Shown here piece after piece: positions 21,781-34,632 of a DNA stretch of 64,000 nucleotides. The stretch comes from Lantana camara (Eukaryota; Streptophyta; Magnoliopsida; Lamiales; Verbenaceae): NCBI GenBank assembly GCA_037501455.1, contig CM074862.1, forward strand, positions 77,526,501 through 77,590,500, in the 5' to 3' direction. Numbering within the stretch: the stretch's first letter is position 1; the number at the start of each line of letters is the position of its first letter. The notes beneath the pieces are model-generated. The model ran no database searches and was not told the DNA's origin. It saw only the letters and a program-made list of their open reading frames with translations. The translations under genes were made by a program, and so were the position numbers.

Positions 21781-24700
21781 CTGCCCGATTCGTGGATTTT
21801 GAAAGGAAAGAATCTGCAGTCAAATCAGCAACGCAGATACTGCAAACATTTGCAGAGGACGGGCCTTGTTATATCAAATTACGAGAAGCAGGCGAACACT
21901 ATCATCAGATAAATTACTTTATTAATCAACTTTGAGTATATAATGGATATCTTACCGTTTTTACTAGACATACAACAGCAACAAAATTACGACAAATTTC
22001 ACGCAGGCATCTGTAAGACTGTAACTGCGTCTGTATGAGACTTGAGAGGGAGAGAGTACCACTCAGTCACTGACTACACTGGACTCTAAATGCGATCCAC
22101 GTTTGCAGATGTCATCTAAAATAATTTACTTGTCAAACCCCTATAATATTTGGAAATTACACATTGACCCTTCAAGTTAAGTGTTATGTTGCTAGTTCTT
22201 CATTTTTTATTTTTTTGGCCGAGCAAGTGAGTGAATCCAAGGAAGAAAAAAAACTTGATTTCAAACAAAGGCTCAAAACTAAAGTGGCTAAATTGAGGAA
22301 AAATAAAAGAAACAAAAATGTATAAAAGAAGCCATCATTAGTGCAATGATAGGGATACAGAAATATAAACAAGACACGACATGAATACGAACAAAAATAT
22401 CAATATCTTTTTTCTAATTTACTATGCAAAAAGTATTTAATATATTATCTAATACGACACGATACGAACAATGATGAAGCCTAAAGCAAGAGAGAATAAT
22501 ATTTTTCTATCTACCCAAAAAAAGATGATTATAACCTGCTAATTTATGGAAACATTACCTTCATCAACTTTGTCTTGATGCACTATATTTGGAGCAAATA
22601 CTTACGTGTAGAACCAAATGCTGCTTCTTCAAGCAAGAAGTTGCACATTGACAAATTTGAGCATATAATTGGATCTGGACCCTAACTCAACTCAACAGGC
22701 TGCACACTGCATAGGTAATTATGAAGGATAAGAAGAAAATTAAAGATTGAAAAGGAATTGACTGATATTAGTGCATATCATTTTTATTGAAATTCAGTCA
22801 AAAGGTGATTGAGAAAGTTCCACACTGAGGTCCTAAATAAAATTAAATGATGCTACACCGCTGGACCGCAAGCCAGTTCAACTGGCGTGCAAGTCTCCGA
22901 CCCCATCGATATGGGTAACCTGAAATCGGGCATAGACTGTTGTCCAAAAGAGTTGAACTCTTTGACTTATATACTGAGCTTATTTCTTATATTTTCTCGA
23001 TGTGGGATGGGGGAATCACAAATCATGAAACAATTATAAGTAGTTGCTCAAGTTTTGCAAAGCTCTCTTGACAATTTAGAGGGTGTTTGGCCAAACTCAA
23101 TTTAAAGAACTCCCAAATCATATGAAAATTGAAGATGTTCATAGAAATTATAGAATATCAGATCTTATTTTAGACATACATGTCAAACTGTTTGCATAAA
23201 AAAAAAAAAAGGGATGATTACACTGCCAAACCCTGAGTTTTGCCTTGATTACAAGAACTTCCCCTCAAATTTGAGAAATTACAAAAACTTCCCCCCGACA
23301 TACTCTAAGATTTGGCATCTCTTTAAAATAAATCGGTGTTCCCCGACTTATTTGAAACTAGCTTATAAGCTTCCAAGCATCTTATTTCATGAGCTTAGAA
23401 GACCTTCAATAAATATTTCACCAAGCAGTTTGAGAAACCTTTAGCTTTCACACACAGCTCATAAGTTGTTTTAAAGAGCTTATATAACCTCCTCCAAACA
23501 TCCTCTTAAGTTAGTCGTTGCGAGGGCCCCCCGTGTTTCTTTGTCTTGATTGAATTTGTTTCGAATCAATAAATATTATAATGACAAAAAAATAAATAAA
23601 TATAATTTAGGCTCTCAACCCCGTTAGGTTTTCAATATAGAAAGGGGCCCTGCCGTATGATATGTATGAAGTAAAAAGCAATAGAATTACATTGGGTTGC
23701 ACATTTGTTTATAGACCCTTATTTTTTTGACCTATTTTTCATACCTACTTTTCATCTTGTTCAATCTAAAATAGGTCAAACGAGGGTGTTGAACCTTGGA
23801 CCCAAACATATGCTCAAATGAGTTAGTAAATAAACGTTTTAATAACTTCCTTCCTCACTAAATTTATAGATTATATTTCAAATTGAGTGTTAAGAAAATA
23901 TTTATTACAACCATAAGTATTATATACGGAGTATGAACTAAATTTAAATATAGATAAAATAATGTGAAATATTTTATTTTTTATAATATATATCTATAAA
24001 AATATAAATGTATGTGTGATATTTTTTTTTTCCCACAATAAATAGTATGATATTTGTTAAATCTATCTTTAGCTAAATTTTTTGTAAATTTATAATTTGA
24101 AAATTTATGATTGGAGAATGTTATTGAAAATTAAGGAGTAGTTGTAAGTGACTTAAAATTATATTTATTTTTTTATATTATTTAACTTATTTTGTTATTT
24201 TTAATTAATATTTGTAATATTATATAAATATATATAATTAAATATAATTATTACGTAATTATTACGTTACACCGGTTCGACCACCAACCAGTAAAACCAG
24301 TAACCAGTAAGGTTCCCGGTTTGACGTCCGGTCCGGGTTTTAAAACATAGGTTAAAACAGATCAAACGGGTCCAAAATAAGTTCAACATATCAAAAAATA
24401 AGTAAAACGGACCCAAAACTAGTTAAATGAGTCCGAAATAGGTCGAGCAAACTGAAAAATGGATAAAATGAGTCCAAAATAGATGAGACTAATTAAAAAA
24501 TATATAAATAGGTCCAAAAGTGGTCAAACAAGTTCAAAAATGAGTGAAACAGGTTCAAATAAGTCAAACAAAACTTGGGAAACAGGTTCAAAACAAGTCA
24601 AACGAATCTAAAATAGGTCGAACAAGTTAAAAAAATTGATGAAATGGCCTAAAATAGGTCGAACGAATTCAGAACATGTCAAATGGGTTGAAAATAAATT

Positions 24701-25491
24701 AATTGGATCAAATGGGTTCAAAAATATATTTTCTTTTATTAATAAGTTTAAATTAACCTTCATAAAAAAAAAAAATAATAAATAAATAAAAAAACCGATT
24801 TTAACTAAATGTAAACAAAACCATTTAATAATCCATTAAATAATAATTATTTATTAAATATTATATCATTATATTTATTTTTTTATAAAAATATATATTT
24901 TTTTTATTGTGAATCGGATCGAATCTAATTACGAATTTTCTAATCGGATTATGATCTGAAATCTCTTGATCTGATCCTAATGGGACCCGTTAACAGCCCT
25001 ATATGTTATAGGAAGTTCGAGCCCAAACCAAGTTTGATTGAACTAGTTCAATCACATGATTTATATTTTGCGTTTGCCGACTAATTAATCCCTTAATAAT
25101 TTGTAATGCACATCGAAGAAATTGTACCTATACCAAAATACATTATGAGCTGGGTTATTGGTTAGACTATGTAACAAATAATCCATCACAAATAAAAGTA
25201 CCGAGTGCAAAATATCTAATCATCTGGAGATAAAGGATCATCAATATTCATCATCATAGTCGAGACGGAAATAAAAGTACTTTTTCAAATTTCAGAATTC
25301 CACACCACAAAATATTCACCCCTTTCCTAGAGCAGATTAAATAAGCCACTCCCACTTGTCCACAAATGCAAAGCAGCATGATAATCTTATCCAGCACTGC
25401 AATGTTAAAAGGAACCACACAAAGAACAAAAACTCATTCCCTGTCAAATTTAACCACATCTGATCATCAAACCTGATTAACTAGTTAATAG
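21781..25491. other. Intergenic region upstream of the beta-galactosidase gene
   Basis: No gene supported. Besides the MITE at 23079, the segment 24260-24350 (CACCGGTTCGACCAC... GGGTTTTAAAACATAGG) resembles the right end of the hAT MITE at 12472. The segment 24350-24720 consists of degenerate GGTCGAACGAGTCCAAAATA-like units in one orientation, the same motif that builds the array at 42.5-50.3 kb. The rest is AT-rich. Confidence 0.5.
23079..23505. mobile_element. Possible MITE in the upstream intergenic region
   Basis: Left end GAGGGTGTTTGG and right end CCAAACATCCTC are near-inverted, and the interior contains AGCTTATAAGCTTCC-type phrases common in plant MITEs. No clear target duplication is visible. 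A GGGATGATTAC string at 23211 resembles the Mutator-type ends in the introns, so this may be two overlapping remnants. Confidence 0.35.
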
Positions 25492-25821
25492 TGTTGAAAA
25501 TTGAAGAGTTTTTCAAGATATTAATCTAGATTCATTTTCTAGATTAGTCTTTTAATTATTTGGTACATGTATTTTATATTATTCATTGTTTTTAGTTAGT
25601 TCATGAATTGATATATTCATGCATAGGATATCAAGAGTCTTATTAATTGTAATACATGAACTAAGTCTAAGTTCATGTCTAGCAAATCCTATATATACCC
25701 TATGTATTTGTCATTTTTCTTAAGTTAATCAAGTCATTTTTATTAAGTGAAATAGAGTCACTTTATATCTCCACTTTTATTTTGTGAGTTTGAGTGTGTA
25801 TTTTGCTATCCATTTCTAACA
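25492..25821 (+). repeat. 5' LTR of the young copia element
   Basis: 330 bp, TG...CA ends, followed after two bases by the tRNA-Met-type primer-binding site. A TATATATA stretch at about 25690 is the likely TATA box. Confidence 0.95.
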
Positions 25822-25864
25822 AAGTGGTATCTAGAGCCAATTTTGTTTGGAGACAACGAAAAAA

Positions 25865-27403
25865 ATGACGAGTGCTCCTCTTTTCCAAGTTCCATTGCTC
25901 GTAAAAGAACATTACGAGAATTGGTGTATTCGTATGAAGGCTTTACTTGGAGCTCATGATGCTTGGGAACCTATCGAGAACGGTGTTGAGGCCACCAATG
26001 CCGCTGCAGTAAAGAAAGATCAAAAGGCGCTCACTCTTATCCATCAAAGTTTGGATGAAAAAATGTTCGAGAAAGTTGCTAGTGCAACCACCTCCAAGCA
26101 AGCTTGGGATATTCTCCAAGCCTCGTTCAAAGGAGTTGATAAAGTGAAGAAAGTTCGTCTCCAAACCTTAAGAGGAGAATTTGAATCTCTACGCATGAAG
26201 GAGTCCGAAACCATTTCGGATTATATTTCACGAATAATGGTGGTGGTTAACCAAATGAGAAGATATGGAGAAGACTTGAAGGATGATCGGGTCGTTGGAA
26301 AGATTTTACGATCCTTGGATTCAAAATTTAACTATATTGTTGTGGCAATTGAAGAGTCCAAAGATTTGGACACTATGACCGTTGAAGAATTAGCCGGATC
26401 TTTGCAAGCCCATGAAGAGAGACTAAAGAAACCAAATCAAGAACCGGTGGAGCAAGTTTTGCAAGCAAAACTTTCTTTCAAAGAAAGGCAAGAAAAACGT
26501 AACACGTCCCAAAGGGGTCGAGGACGTGGACAAGTTGCTCGTGGAAGAGGAAGAGGCAACTATGTAAACAAAGAAGAGAAGAATCAAAATTTCTTTCAAG
26601 GAAGAGGTCGCGGACGCGGTCGAGGAAGAAGTAATTGGAGGCCGAATTCGAGAAGGTATGATAAATCAAATGTCCAATGTTATAATTGCAATAATTTTGG
26701 ACATTTTCATTGGGAATGCACAAACGAAGTGGAAGAAAAAACAAACTTCGTGGAGAGCAATAATGAAGAAGGAGGTCCCACTTTGCTTCTCGCATGCAAA
26801 GGCGAAGATAATCAAGAACAAAACTTGTGGTATCTTGATTCCAGTGCAAGCAGCCATATTTGTGGAAAGAAAAATCTTTTCATGGAGCTTGATGAAACAT
26901 ATGGAGGCAACATCACTTTTGGAGATTCCTCTCGGGTACAAGTGAAAGGAAAAGGTACCATTTTAATCAAATTGAAAGATGGAAGCCATCAATTTATCTC
27001 CAATGTTTTCTATGTGCCCGAAATGAAAAGTAACATATTAAGTTTGGGACAATTATTGGAGAAAAATTATGACATTCATTTGAAAAATAAAAGTTTGGTT
27101 ATGAAAGATGAAAATGGGCATTTGTTAGCAAAAGTTCCAATGACAAGAAACCGAATGTTTATGCTTAACATTCAAAGTGATGTACCAAGGTGTTTACAAG
27201 CATGTTTCAAAAGTGACTCGTGGCTTTGGCATATGAGATTTGGTCATTTGAATTTTGATGGCCTAAAGGAGATGAGCAAGAAAAAGATGGTGAGAGGATT
27301 GCCAAACATTGAGCAACCTAATCAAATTTGTGAAGGTTGTCTCTTTGGCAAGCAAGCTTCCCGAAAGAATCACTTTCAAGAGCTCAACGTCCGTTGGAGT
27401 TGA
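25865..27403 (+). CDS. Gag and protease part of copia polyprotein (5' frame)
   Basis: I start at ATG 25865; the frame is open further upstream only through a TTG. The N-terminus has the copia Gag core ([14 protein letters not shown], then [14 protein letters not shown]). An RGRGRG-rich basic stretch precedes the CCHC zinc knuckle [14 protein letters not shown] at about residue 272. The protease region reads [10 protein letters not shown] at about residue 325, whereas the family usually has D-S/T-G, so the catalytic Gly is Ser here. The integrase zinc-binding region follows (LWHMRFGH... CEGC). The frame then runs out at 27403 because of a one-base indel near 27355-27365. Confidence 0.93.
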   Translation: MTSAPLFQVPLLVKEHYENWCIRMKALLGAHDAWEPIENGVEATNAAAVKKDQKALTLIHQSLDEKMFEKVASATTSKQAWDILQASFKGVDKVKKVRLQTLRGEFESLRMKESETISDYISRIMVVVNQMRRYGEDLKDDRVVGKILRSLDSKFNYIVVAIEESKDLDTMTVEELAGSLQAHEERLKKPNQEPVEQVLQAKLSFKERQEKRNTSQRGRGRGQVARGRGRGNYVNKEEKNQNFFQGRGRGRGRGRSNWRPNSRRYDKSNVQCYNCNNFGHFHWECTNEVEEKTNFVESNNEEGGPTLLLACKGEDNQEQNLWYLDSSASSHICGKKNLFMELDETYGGNITFGDSSRVQVKGKGTILIKLKDGSHQFISNVFYVPEMKSNILSLGQLLEKNYDIHLKNKSLVMKDENGHLLAKVPMTRNRMFMLNIQSDVPRCLQACFKSDSWLWHMRFGHLNFDGLKEMSKKKMVRGLPNIEQPNQICEGCLFGKQASRKNHFQELNVRWS

Positions 27404-29841
27404 TACACTCAGATGTGTGTGGCCCTATCAATCCTTGTTCGTTTGGTAAGAATAAATATTTTCTTACTTTCATTGATGATTATTCTCGGAAAACTTGGGT
27501 GTACTTTTTGAAGGAAAAATCCGAGGTGTTTCAAACTTTCAAAAAGTTCAAAACTATGGTGGAAAAGCAAAGCGGCTACCAAATCAAAGCCCTTCGATCC
27601 GATAGAGGAGGAGAATTCACATCAAATGAATTCAACAAATTTTGTGAAGAAAATGGCATTTTGAGGCCGTTGACAGTTCCAAGAACACCGCAACAAAATG
27701 GAGTTGCCGAAAGAAAGAATCGGACAATTCTCAACATGACAAGGAGTATGCTAAAGAGTAAAAATGTGCCTAAAGAATTTTGGGCAGAAGCAGTTGCATG
27801 TGCGGTTTATTTGATGAATCGGTGTCACACTAAAAGTGTTAATGACAAAACACCTCAAGAAGCTTGGAGCAAAATAAAACCGAATGTTGCTCATTTGCGG
27901 GTCTTTGGAAGCATTGCCTACGCACATGTTTCGGATGAAAAGAGAACAAAGCTTGATGATAAAAGTGAAAGGTATGTTTTCATTGGTTATGATTCAAATT
28001 CCAAAGGATATAAGTTGTATAACCCGCAAAATGGAAAGATTGTCATTAGTAGAAATGTTGAGTTCGATGAGAAAAGTTGTTGGGAATGGAACATGTCCAA
28101 AGAAGAGAAAAATTTGTATCCTCTTCTTGAGGATGATGATGAAGAGTTGGTGCAACCGAATACTCCACCACAACCACCTCCACCCGTTGGCGAAGAAAGT
28201 TCAAGTGAAAGGCCTAGGAAGACAAGAAATGTTCATGAGTTGTATGACGTTACAAATGAGGTAACTTTGGATTTAAGTGAAACATATTTTTGTTTATTTG
28301 CTAATTCCGAGCCTTCGAGTTTTGAAGAAGCGGTTGGTGATAAAAAATGGAGAAGTGCTATGAATGAAGAAATCAAAGCCATGAAAAAGAATGATACTTG
28401 GGAGTTGGTGGCACTACCCAAAGGAAAGAACACCATTGGAGTTAAATGGGTGTATAAAATCAAGAAAAATTCAAAAGGCGAAGTTGAAAGGTACAAAGCA
28501 AGATTGGTAGCGAAAGACTACAAACAAAAGGCGGGTATTGACTACGATGAGGTTTTTGCTCCGGTTGCGAGATTAGAAACTATTCGGTTGATCATTTCCT
28601 TGGCAGCTCAAAACAAATGGAAAATCCACCAAATGGATGTCAAATCAGCCTTTTTGAATGGCTACTTGGAGGAAGAAGTTTATATTGAACAACCTTTGGG
28701 ATATGTTGCAAAAGGGCATGAAGAAAAAGTCTTGAAGTTGAAGAAGGCTCTCTACGGCTTGAAACAAGCCCCTCGTGCTTGGAATAGTAGAATTGATAAA
28801 TATTTTCAAGAAAATGGTTTCTCAAAATGTCCACATGAACATGCACTCTATGTAAAAACAAACAATAGTGGTGACATTTTACTTGTTTGTTTGTATGTGG
28901 ATGATTTGATTTTTACAGGAAACGCTCCAAAGATGTTTGATGAATTCAAACAAGTAATGGTGAGGGAGTTTGAAATGACGGACATTGGATTGATGTCCTA
29001 CTATCTTGGGATTGAAGTGAAGCAAAATGATGAAGGAATATTCATTTCTCAAGAAGGCTATGCAAAGGAAGTTCTCAAGAAGTTTGAAATGACGAATTGC
29101 AAGCCGGTGAGCACCCCCGTTGAATGTGGAGTTAAATTGTCCAAACATGGAGATGGAGAATTGATCAATCCCACTCTCTTTAAAAGTCTTGTTGGAAGCT
29201 TGAGGTACCTAACTTGTACAAGACCGGATATTCTTTTTGGCGTCGGACTTGTTAGCCGTTACATGGAGAATCCTACTACTTCTCACTTGAAGGTGGCCAA
29301 AAGAATACTCCGTTACATCAAAGGTACACTTGATTATGGAATTTTATATTCATTTTCTCAAGATTTCAAGCTTGTTGGATATTGTGATAGTGATTGGGCT
29401 GGTGATGTTGATGATCGAAAGAGTACTACCGGGTTTGTTTACTTCATGGGAAATTCAGCTTTTACTTGGAATTCTAAAAAGCAACCAATTGTCACTTTAT
29501 CAACTTGTGAAGCGGAGTTTGTGGCAGCAACTTCTTGTGTTTGTCATGCAATTTGGCTTAGAAATTTGTTGAAGGAGCTTTATCAACAACAAGAAGAGCC
29601 AACGAAGATTTTAGTTGATAACAAATCCGCCCTTCAATTGGCGAGAAATCCGGTATTCCATGAAAGAAGCAAGCATATTGATACTAAGTATCATTTCATT
29701 CGAGAAAGTGTGTCCAAGAAAGAGGTTGAGTTGGAATTTGTGAAATCACAAGATCAAATCGCCGATATTTTCACCAAGCCATTGAAGTTTGAAGTTTTTC
29801 GAAAATTACTAGAGTCTCTTGGAGTCATGAATCAAGATTAA
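27352..29841 (+). CDS. Integrase, reverse transcriptase and RNase H part of copia polyprotein (3' frame)
   Basis: This frame continues the polyprotein after the frameshift. Integrase catalytic blocks are present ([28 protein letters not shown]). Reverse transcriptase has [23 protein letters not shown] and the YVDD active site at 28894-28905. RNase H has [17 protein letters not shown] and DNKSALQLA, and the frame ends 7 nt before the polypurine tract. No other disruption is visible, so this single indel plus the altered protease motif are the only obvious defects. It overlaps the 5' frame by about 50 nt. Confidence 0.93.
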   Translation, partial: ASFPKESLSRAQRPLELIHSDVCGPINPCSFGKNKYFLTFIDDYSRKTWVYFLKEKSEVFQTFKKFKTMVEKQSGYQIKALRSDRGGEFTSNEFNKFCEENGILRPLTVPRTPQQNGVAERKNRTILNMTRSMLKSKNVPKEFWAEAVACAVYLMNRCHTKSVNDKTPQEAWSKIKPNVAHLRVFGSIAYAHVSDEKRTKLDDKSERYVFIGYDSNSKGYKLYNPQNGKIVISRNVEFDEKSCWEWNMSKEEKNLYPLLEDDDEELVQPNTPPQPPPPVGEESSSERPRKTRNVHELYDVTNEVTLDLSETYFCLFANSEPSSFEEAVGDKKWRSAMNEEIKAMKKNDTWELVALPKGKNTIGVKWVYKIKKNSKGEVERYKARLVAKDYKQKAGIDYDEVFAPVARLETIRLIISLAAQNKWKIHQMDVKSAFLNGYLEEEVYIEQPLGYVAKGHEEKVLKLKKALYGLKQAPRAWNSRIDKYFQENGFSKCPHEHALYVKTNNSGDILLVCLYVDDLIFTGNAPKMFDEFKQVMVREFEMTDIGLMSYYLGIEVKQNDEGIFISQEGYAKEVLKKFEMTNCKPVSTPVECGVKLSKHGDGELINPTLFKSLVGSLRYLTCTRPDILFGVGLVSRYMENPTTSHLKVAKRILRYIKGTLDYGILYSFSQDFKLVGYCDSDWAGDVDDRKSTTGFVYFMGNSAFTWNSKKQPIVTLSTCEAEFVAATSCVCHAIWLRNLLKELYQQQEEPTKILVDNKSALQLARNPVFHERSKHIDTKYHFIRESVSKKEVELEFVKSQDQIADIFTKPLKFEVFRKLLESLGVMNQD

Positions 29842-29848
29842 GGGGGGA

Positions 29849-30178
29849 TGTTGAAAATTGAAGAGTTTTTCAAGATATTAATCTAGATTCATTTTCTAGA
29901 TTAGTCTTTTAATTATTTGGTACATGTATTTTATATTATTCATTGTTTTTAGTTAGTTCATGAATTGATATATTCATGCATAGGATATCAAGAGTCTTAT
30001 TAATTGTAATACATGAACTAAGTCTAAGTTCATGTCTAGCAAATCCTATATATACCCTATGTATTTGTCATTTTTCTTAAGTTAATCAAGTCATTTTTAT
30101 TAAGTGAAATAGAGTCACTTTATATCTCCACTTTTATTTTGTGAGTTTGAGTGTGTATTTTGCTCTCCATTTCTAACA
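29849..30178 (+). repeat. 3' LTR of the young copia element
   Basis: 330 bp, identical to the 5' LTR except one base. Preceded by the polypurine tract ending at 29848. Confidence 0.95.
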
Positions 30179-30384
30179 AATAGCTCATAAAAACTGTACA
30201 TCACAAGTACCTAAAAGAAAGGAACTGGGAAATAGATTCCACTGTGTATGTGCAACCACTGTACATCAACTCGCAAAAAAAGAACAACAACCGATATGGG
30301 TGGGAAAAAAGTGCTGTTCTAGTTCTGTTTTCTTAACCAGGCGATTGTATCAAGTTTCTGAGTCATTTTTAGGTGTGCCCCATC

Positions 30385-30754
30385 TGTTGCGGAAGCGGCT
30401 AACAAATATTTAGAAATATAATGCCTAAAATTCACAAAGGAAAAATCAGGCAAAATAAAACTAAATATAACTAAAAATAAACTATTGAAAAGGCGTAAAT
30501 AAAGAAACACCAAATTTACGAGGTTCGGCCAAAATAGACTACGTCATCGGGCACTACTTAAAATATATTTCACTTAAGAAATATTACAAAGTAGAGAGAG
30601 ACTTTTTTCGATGCACTAAGCTAGAAGGGGGAGGAGCTTATTTATAGTGTTAGGTCCTCCCCAACCTATTACAAAAAACCAATGTAGGACAAAACAACTT
30701 TTGCCCTAAACTAGTCTTCCAATTTGGGATACAATATTATGCCACAAACCAACA
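30385..30754 (-). repeat. 3' LTR of the Tork-type copia
   Basis: On the minus strand it starts TGTTGGTTTGTGG, just after the polypurine tract AAGGTGGAGATT, and ends CCGCAACA. It contains CTATAAATAAGC (TATA box) and GGCCGAACCTCGTAAATTT, a phrase common in Tnt1/Tork-type LTRs. Length 370 bp. Confidence 0.85.
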
Positions 30755-30768
30755 AATCTCCACCTTGG
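30755..30768 (-). other. Polypurine tract of the Tork-type copia
   Basis: CCAAGGTGGAGATT on the minus strand directly precedes the LTR start. Confidence 0.75.
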
Positions 30769-30858
30769 CACAATTTGTAGTCCCACCAAACACAAAAGAA
30801 CTTTCTCTCTCTCTCCAAACAGGTAGTAGTGCCTCCAAATGCGCCCGCAGGCGCCAAA

Positions 30859-33800
30859 TCAAAAGTGCAGGATATTAACCAATTCTAAACAATGTTTAAA
30901 CTTGGCCTTTGTTACCACCTTGGTCATCATATCTGCAGGATTCTCCGTAGTCCGAATCTTCTGAAGAACAACCTGCTCTTCTTCGAGAGTTTCCTGCACA
31001 AAGTGATAGCGAACATCAATATGCTTCGTCCTTGCATGAAAAGTTTGGTTCTTCGCTAAATGAATAGCACTCTGATTGTCACAATACACCGCTAGGTGTT
31101 TTTGACCAACTCCCAAATCTTCAAGCAGTCCTTGAAGCCAAATTGCTTCCTTTACAGCTTCTGTAACGGCCATATACTCCGCCTCTGTAGTAGACAACGC
31201 CACCGTTGACTGTAAGGTCGACTTCCAACTAACTGGCGCCTTCGCTAAAGTGAACAAGTAGCCAGTTGTAGATCTTCGCTTATCCAAATCTCCAGCATAG
31301 TCAGAATCACAGTATCCAACTATGGTTTGACCAAGTGTTTCATCCCGCTCAAACAATAAACCAACATCTGCGGTATCTTGAATACCTTAGAATCCATTTC
31401 ACAGCTTGCCAATGAGCCTTTCCAGGATTATGCATAAATCTGCTCACTATGCCAACAGCTTGTGAAATATCTGGTCTTGTACACACCATTGCATACATTA
31501 GGCTAACAACTGCATTTGCATATGGGACTTTTGTCATGTATTCTCATTCTTCTTCTGTCTTCGGAGATAACTGGCTGCTAAGCTTCAAATGAGGGGCAAG
31601 CGGAGTACCTACAGGTTTTGTATCTTGACATATACCAAACTGTTGTAGTACTTTGTTCAAATACTGCTTCTGAGTCAACCAAAGCTTGCCTATCTGCCGA
31701 TCCCTGCTTATCTCCATTCCGAGAATCTTCTTGACTTCTCCCAAATCCTTCATCTCAAACTCTTTACTCAATTGAGCCTTCAACTTGTCAATTTCATCCT
31801 GGCTCTTTGATGCTATCAGCATATCATCAACATATAAGAGTAGGTAGATGTAGGTTCCATCTTGTAGCCCTCGCAAATACACACAGTGATCGTACTTGCT
31901 CCTTGTGTACCTTTGACCCAACATAAACTTATCAAATCGTTTGTACCATTGTCTCGGCGAATGCTTCAATTCGTATAACGATTTGTCTAGTTTACAAACC
32001 CAATTGTCTTTACCAGCAACTTTGTATCCATCTGGCTGAGACATATAGATTTCCTCTTCCAAGTCACCGTGTAGGAACGCGGTTTTCACATCGAGTTGAG
32101 CTAGCTCCAAATTCAACTGCGCTACCAAGGCCAACAAAATTCTAATGGAGGAGTGCTTAACAACTGGAGAAAACACTTCATTGTAATCAACTCCCTCCTT
32201 CTGAGCATAGCCTTTAGCTACCAACCTTGCCTTGTAGCGAACATCGTCTTTGTTAGGAAATCCTTCTTTCTTTGCAAATACCCATTTGCATCCAATTGCC
32301 TTCTTTCCCATCAGTAGTTGTGCCAACTTCCATGTCTTATTTTTCTGAAGAGATTGCATCTCTTCATCCATTGCGTCTTTCCATCTATTGTTTTTTGAGC
32401 TCCGGACAGCTTCTAAAAATGTGGATGGAACATCATCAACTACGGGAAGTGCATAGGCTACCATGTTAACAAACGAGTTGGTTTCTGAATTTCTCGTGTG
32501 GTCCTTCTAATTGCAATTGGCTCTAGTTACTGTTGAGGTTCTTGGGTAGTAACCTCCTCCTCATCCGACTCTTCTTCTGCCGTAGAAGAATTATTGATAG
32601 TGTCTTTTGCTGGACTCACCACTATCTTCTCAAACTCCACCTGCTTTGGTGTATACTCCACTTGTTCCGGTGCACGCTCCACCTGCTTCGGAGTACCATC
32701 GGTCCCTTCTTGAGTTACCTTATCCAAAATGGCAGATTCGTCGAAGGTAACATCCCTGCTTATTATCGTCTTATTTGCTTCTAGACACCAAAGACGATAT
32801 CCCTTAACCCCAACGCTGAAGCCCATAAAGAGCGCCTTCCTTGCTCGAGGATCCAACTTTGATTCATTCACATGATAGTATGCGGTAGAACCAAACACAC
32901 GTAAAGAGTCATAATCTGTTGCAGGCTTCCCAGACCAAACCTCCAAAGGAGTCTTCCCACCTATTGCAGATGATGGCAAACGATTGACGAGATGTTGAGC
33001 GTATGTCACTGCCTCAACCCAATACTTCATGTCTAATCCAACATTAGACAACATACAACGAACTTTCTCCACTAATGTCCTGTTTATACGCTCTGACACC
33101 CCATTCTGCTGCGGAGTTTCTCTTACTGTGAAGTGACGAACTATGCCGTGTTCTTGGCACACCTTCTGGAATGGATCGCTCTTATATTCTCCACCGTTAT
33201 CTGATCGGAGAACTTTGATCTTTCTTCCTATCTGTTTCTCAACTTGAGTTTTCCACTTTAGAAAAACTCCAAGCACTTCACCTTTGTGCTTCATAGGAAA
33301 CACCCAAACTCTTTTGGAAAAATCATCGATAAAGGTGACAAAGTAGTGTCTGCCTCCAAGTGATGCCGTCTTGGAAGGTCCCCACACATCAGAGTGCACA
33401 TAGTCCAAAATACCCTTGGTATTGTGAATAGCTGTGCCGAATTTCACCCTCCTTTGCTTTCCCAAAACGCAACGCTCGCAAAACTCCAATTTGCAAGTCT
33501 TCGTACCTTTCAACAAATCTTGTTTGGCAAGAATTTGCAAGGATTTTTCACCAGTGTGACCCAAACGCATATGCCACAGCTTTGTTGCCTCAGCATCCTT
33601 CTTGCTGCTAGAAGTAGTTGCTGCTGCTACTGTCCTAACAACTGTATTACCTTGGTAGAAATACAAGTTGTTGTTTTTCCTTTCACCCTTCAACATCACG
33701 AGTGCCCCTGAAGTTGCTTTAAGAATTCCATCTCGCATCATCACAACTAGAACTTTTGACTCCAAGGCCCCCAATGAGATGAGATTCTTCTTCAACCTTG

Positions 33801-34632
33801 GCACTAGTCAAACATCTTTCAGAATTCTAGTGGATCCATCGTGATTCCGTAGCTTGATTGAACCTATCCCAGCTATTGTACATGTCTGAGCGTTGCCCAT
33901 GTAAACAGCTCCTCCATCAAATTCTTCAAGATTGAAGAACCACTCCCGGTTGGGGGACATATGATAGGTGCAACCCGAATCCAATATCCACTCGTCTGAA
34001 CTTAGCGTTGAAGGTATAGCTACTAAGGAAACATCTGACTCTACGTCGCTTTTGCATTCGGCTACATTGGCGTCTTGCGGAGTCTTTCCTTTCTTCAACT
34101 TTGGACAGTCTTTCTTCCAGTGTCCTTTGTCGTGACAAAAGGCACACTCATCTTTGGCAACTCTGCTCTTCGACTTTGATCTCACTCTTCTCTCCTTTGA
34201 TTGGCTTTTCTGACGACCTCTCACCACCAGGGCTTCTGTTGCTCCACTAGCGCTTCCTTTCTTATCCTTCCTCCTCAGTTCATAACTGTATAAGGCTGTA
34301 CACACTTCGCCGAGCGAAACATCAACCTTCCCATGGAGTAGGGTTGTCTGAGAAACTCGAACTCCTCCGAAAGCGATCCCAACAACATCAACACAAGGTC
34401 CTCGTCTTCAAAAACCAATTCCAAATTCAATAAATCAGCCACCAGCTGATTAAATTGAGTGATGTGCTCATTCATCGTGGTACCGGGAACATACATGAAG
34501 TGAAACAGTCGTTTATTCATATGCAACTTGTTTTGACTGTTTTTCTTCAAGAACTTCTCCTCCAATGCCTTCCACAGGTTGCTTGCAGAAGTCTCCTTGC
34601 AAAACGTATACTTCTGTTCTCTGGAGAGGCAC
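30859..34632 (-). pseudogene. Tork-type copia gag-pol, main part, decayed
   Basis: Blocks in 5'-3' order on the minus strand: Gag (KFLKKNSQNKLHM, 34565-34275), CCHC knuckle CAFCHDKGHWKKDC and protease WILDSGCTYHMSPN (34305-33808), integrase (LWHMRLGH, HSDVWGP, RSDNGGEY, TPQQNGVSE; 33804-32527), reverse transcriptase (QLDVKTAFLHG, LLYVDDMLIA; 32464-31544), and RNase H (GYCDSDYAGD, STTEAEYMA, DNQSAIHLA; 31537-30859). The protease and spacer motifs match the Tnt1/Tork lineage. At least four frame breaks or stops separate the blocks, among them a frameshift near 34300, a stop near 33806 and a stop at 32527-32529. It is not functional. Confidence 0.92.

Larger units (their letters stand above)
25492..30178 (+). 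mobile_element. Nearly intact Ty1/copia retrotransposon, very young
   Basis: Two 330-bp LTRs (25492-25821 and 29849-30178) differ by a single base (A/C near their 3' ends). Both start TGTTGAAAATTG and end TTCTAACA. The target duplication AATAG is perfect at 25487-25491 and 30179-30183. The primer-binding site TGGTATCTAGAGCC follows the 5' LTR at 25825 and a polypurine tract (AAGGGGGGAT) precedes the 3' LTR. Gene order gag, protease, integrase, RT, RNase H identifies copia. The family lineage is not decided here. One frameshift splits gag-pol. Confidence 0.97.

Noticed and set aside
22856..22960. tRNA-like or SINE head (ACCGCAAGCCAGTTCAACTGG)
   Set aside because: No cloverleaf, no clear A and B boxes at the right spacing, and no defined tail or target duplication.
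25847..25864. Gag start at 25847
   Set aside because: That codon is TTG; ATG at 25865 is used instead.
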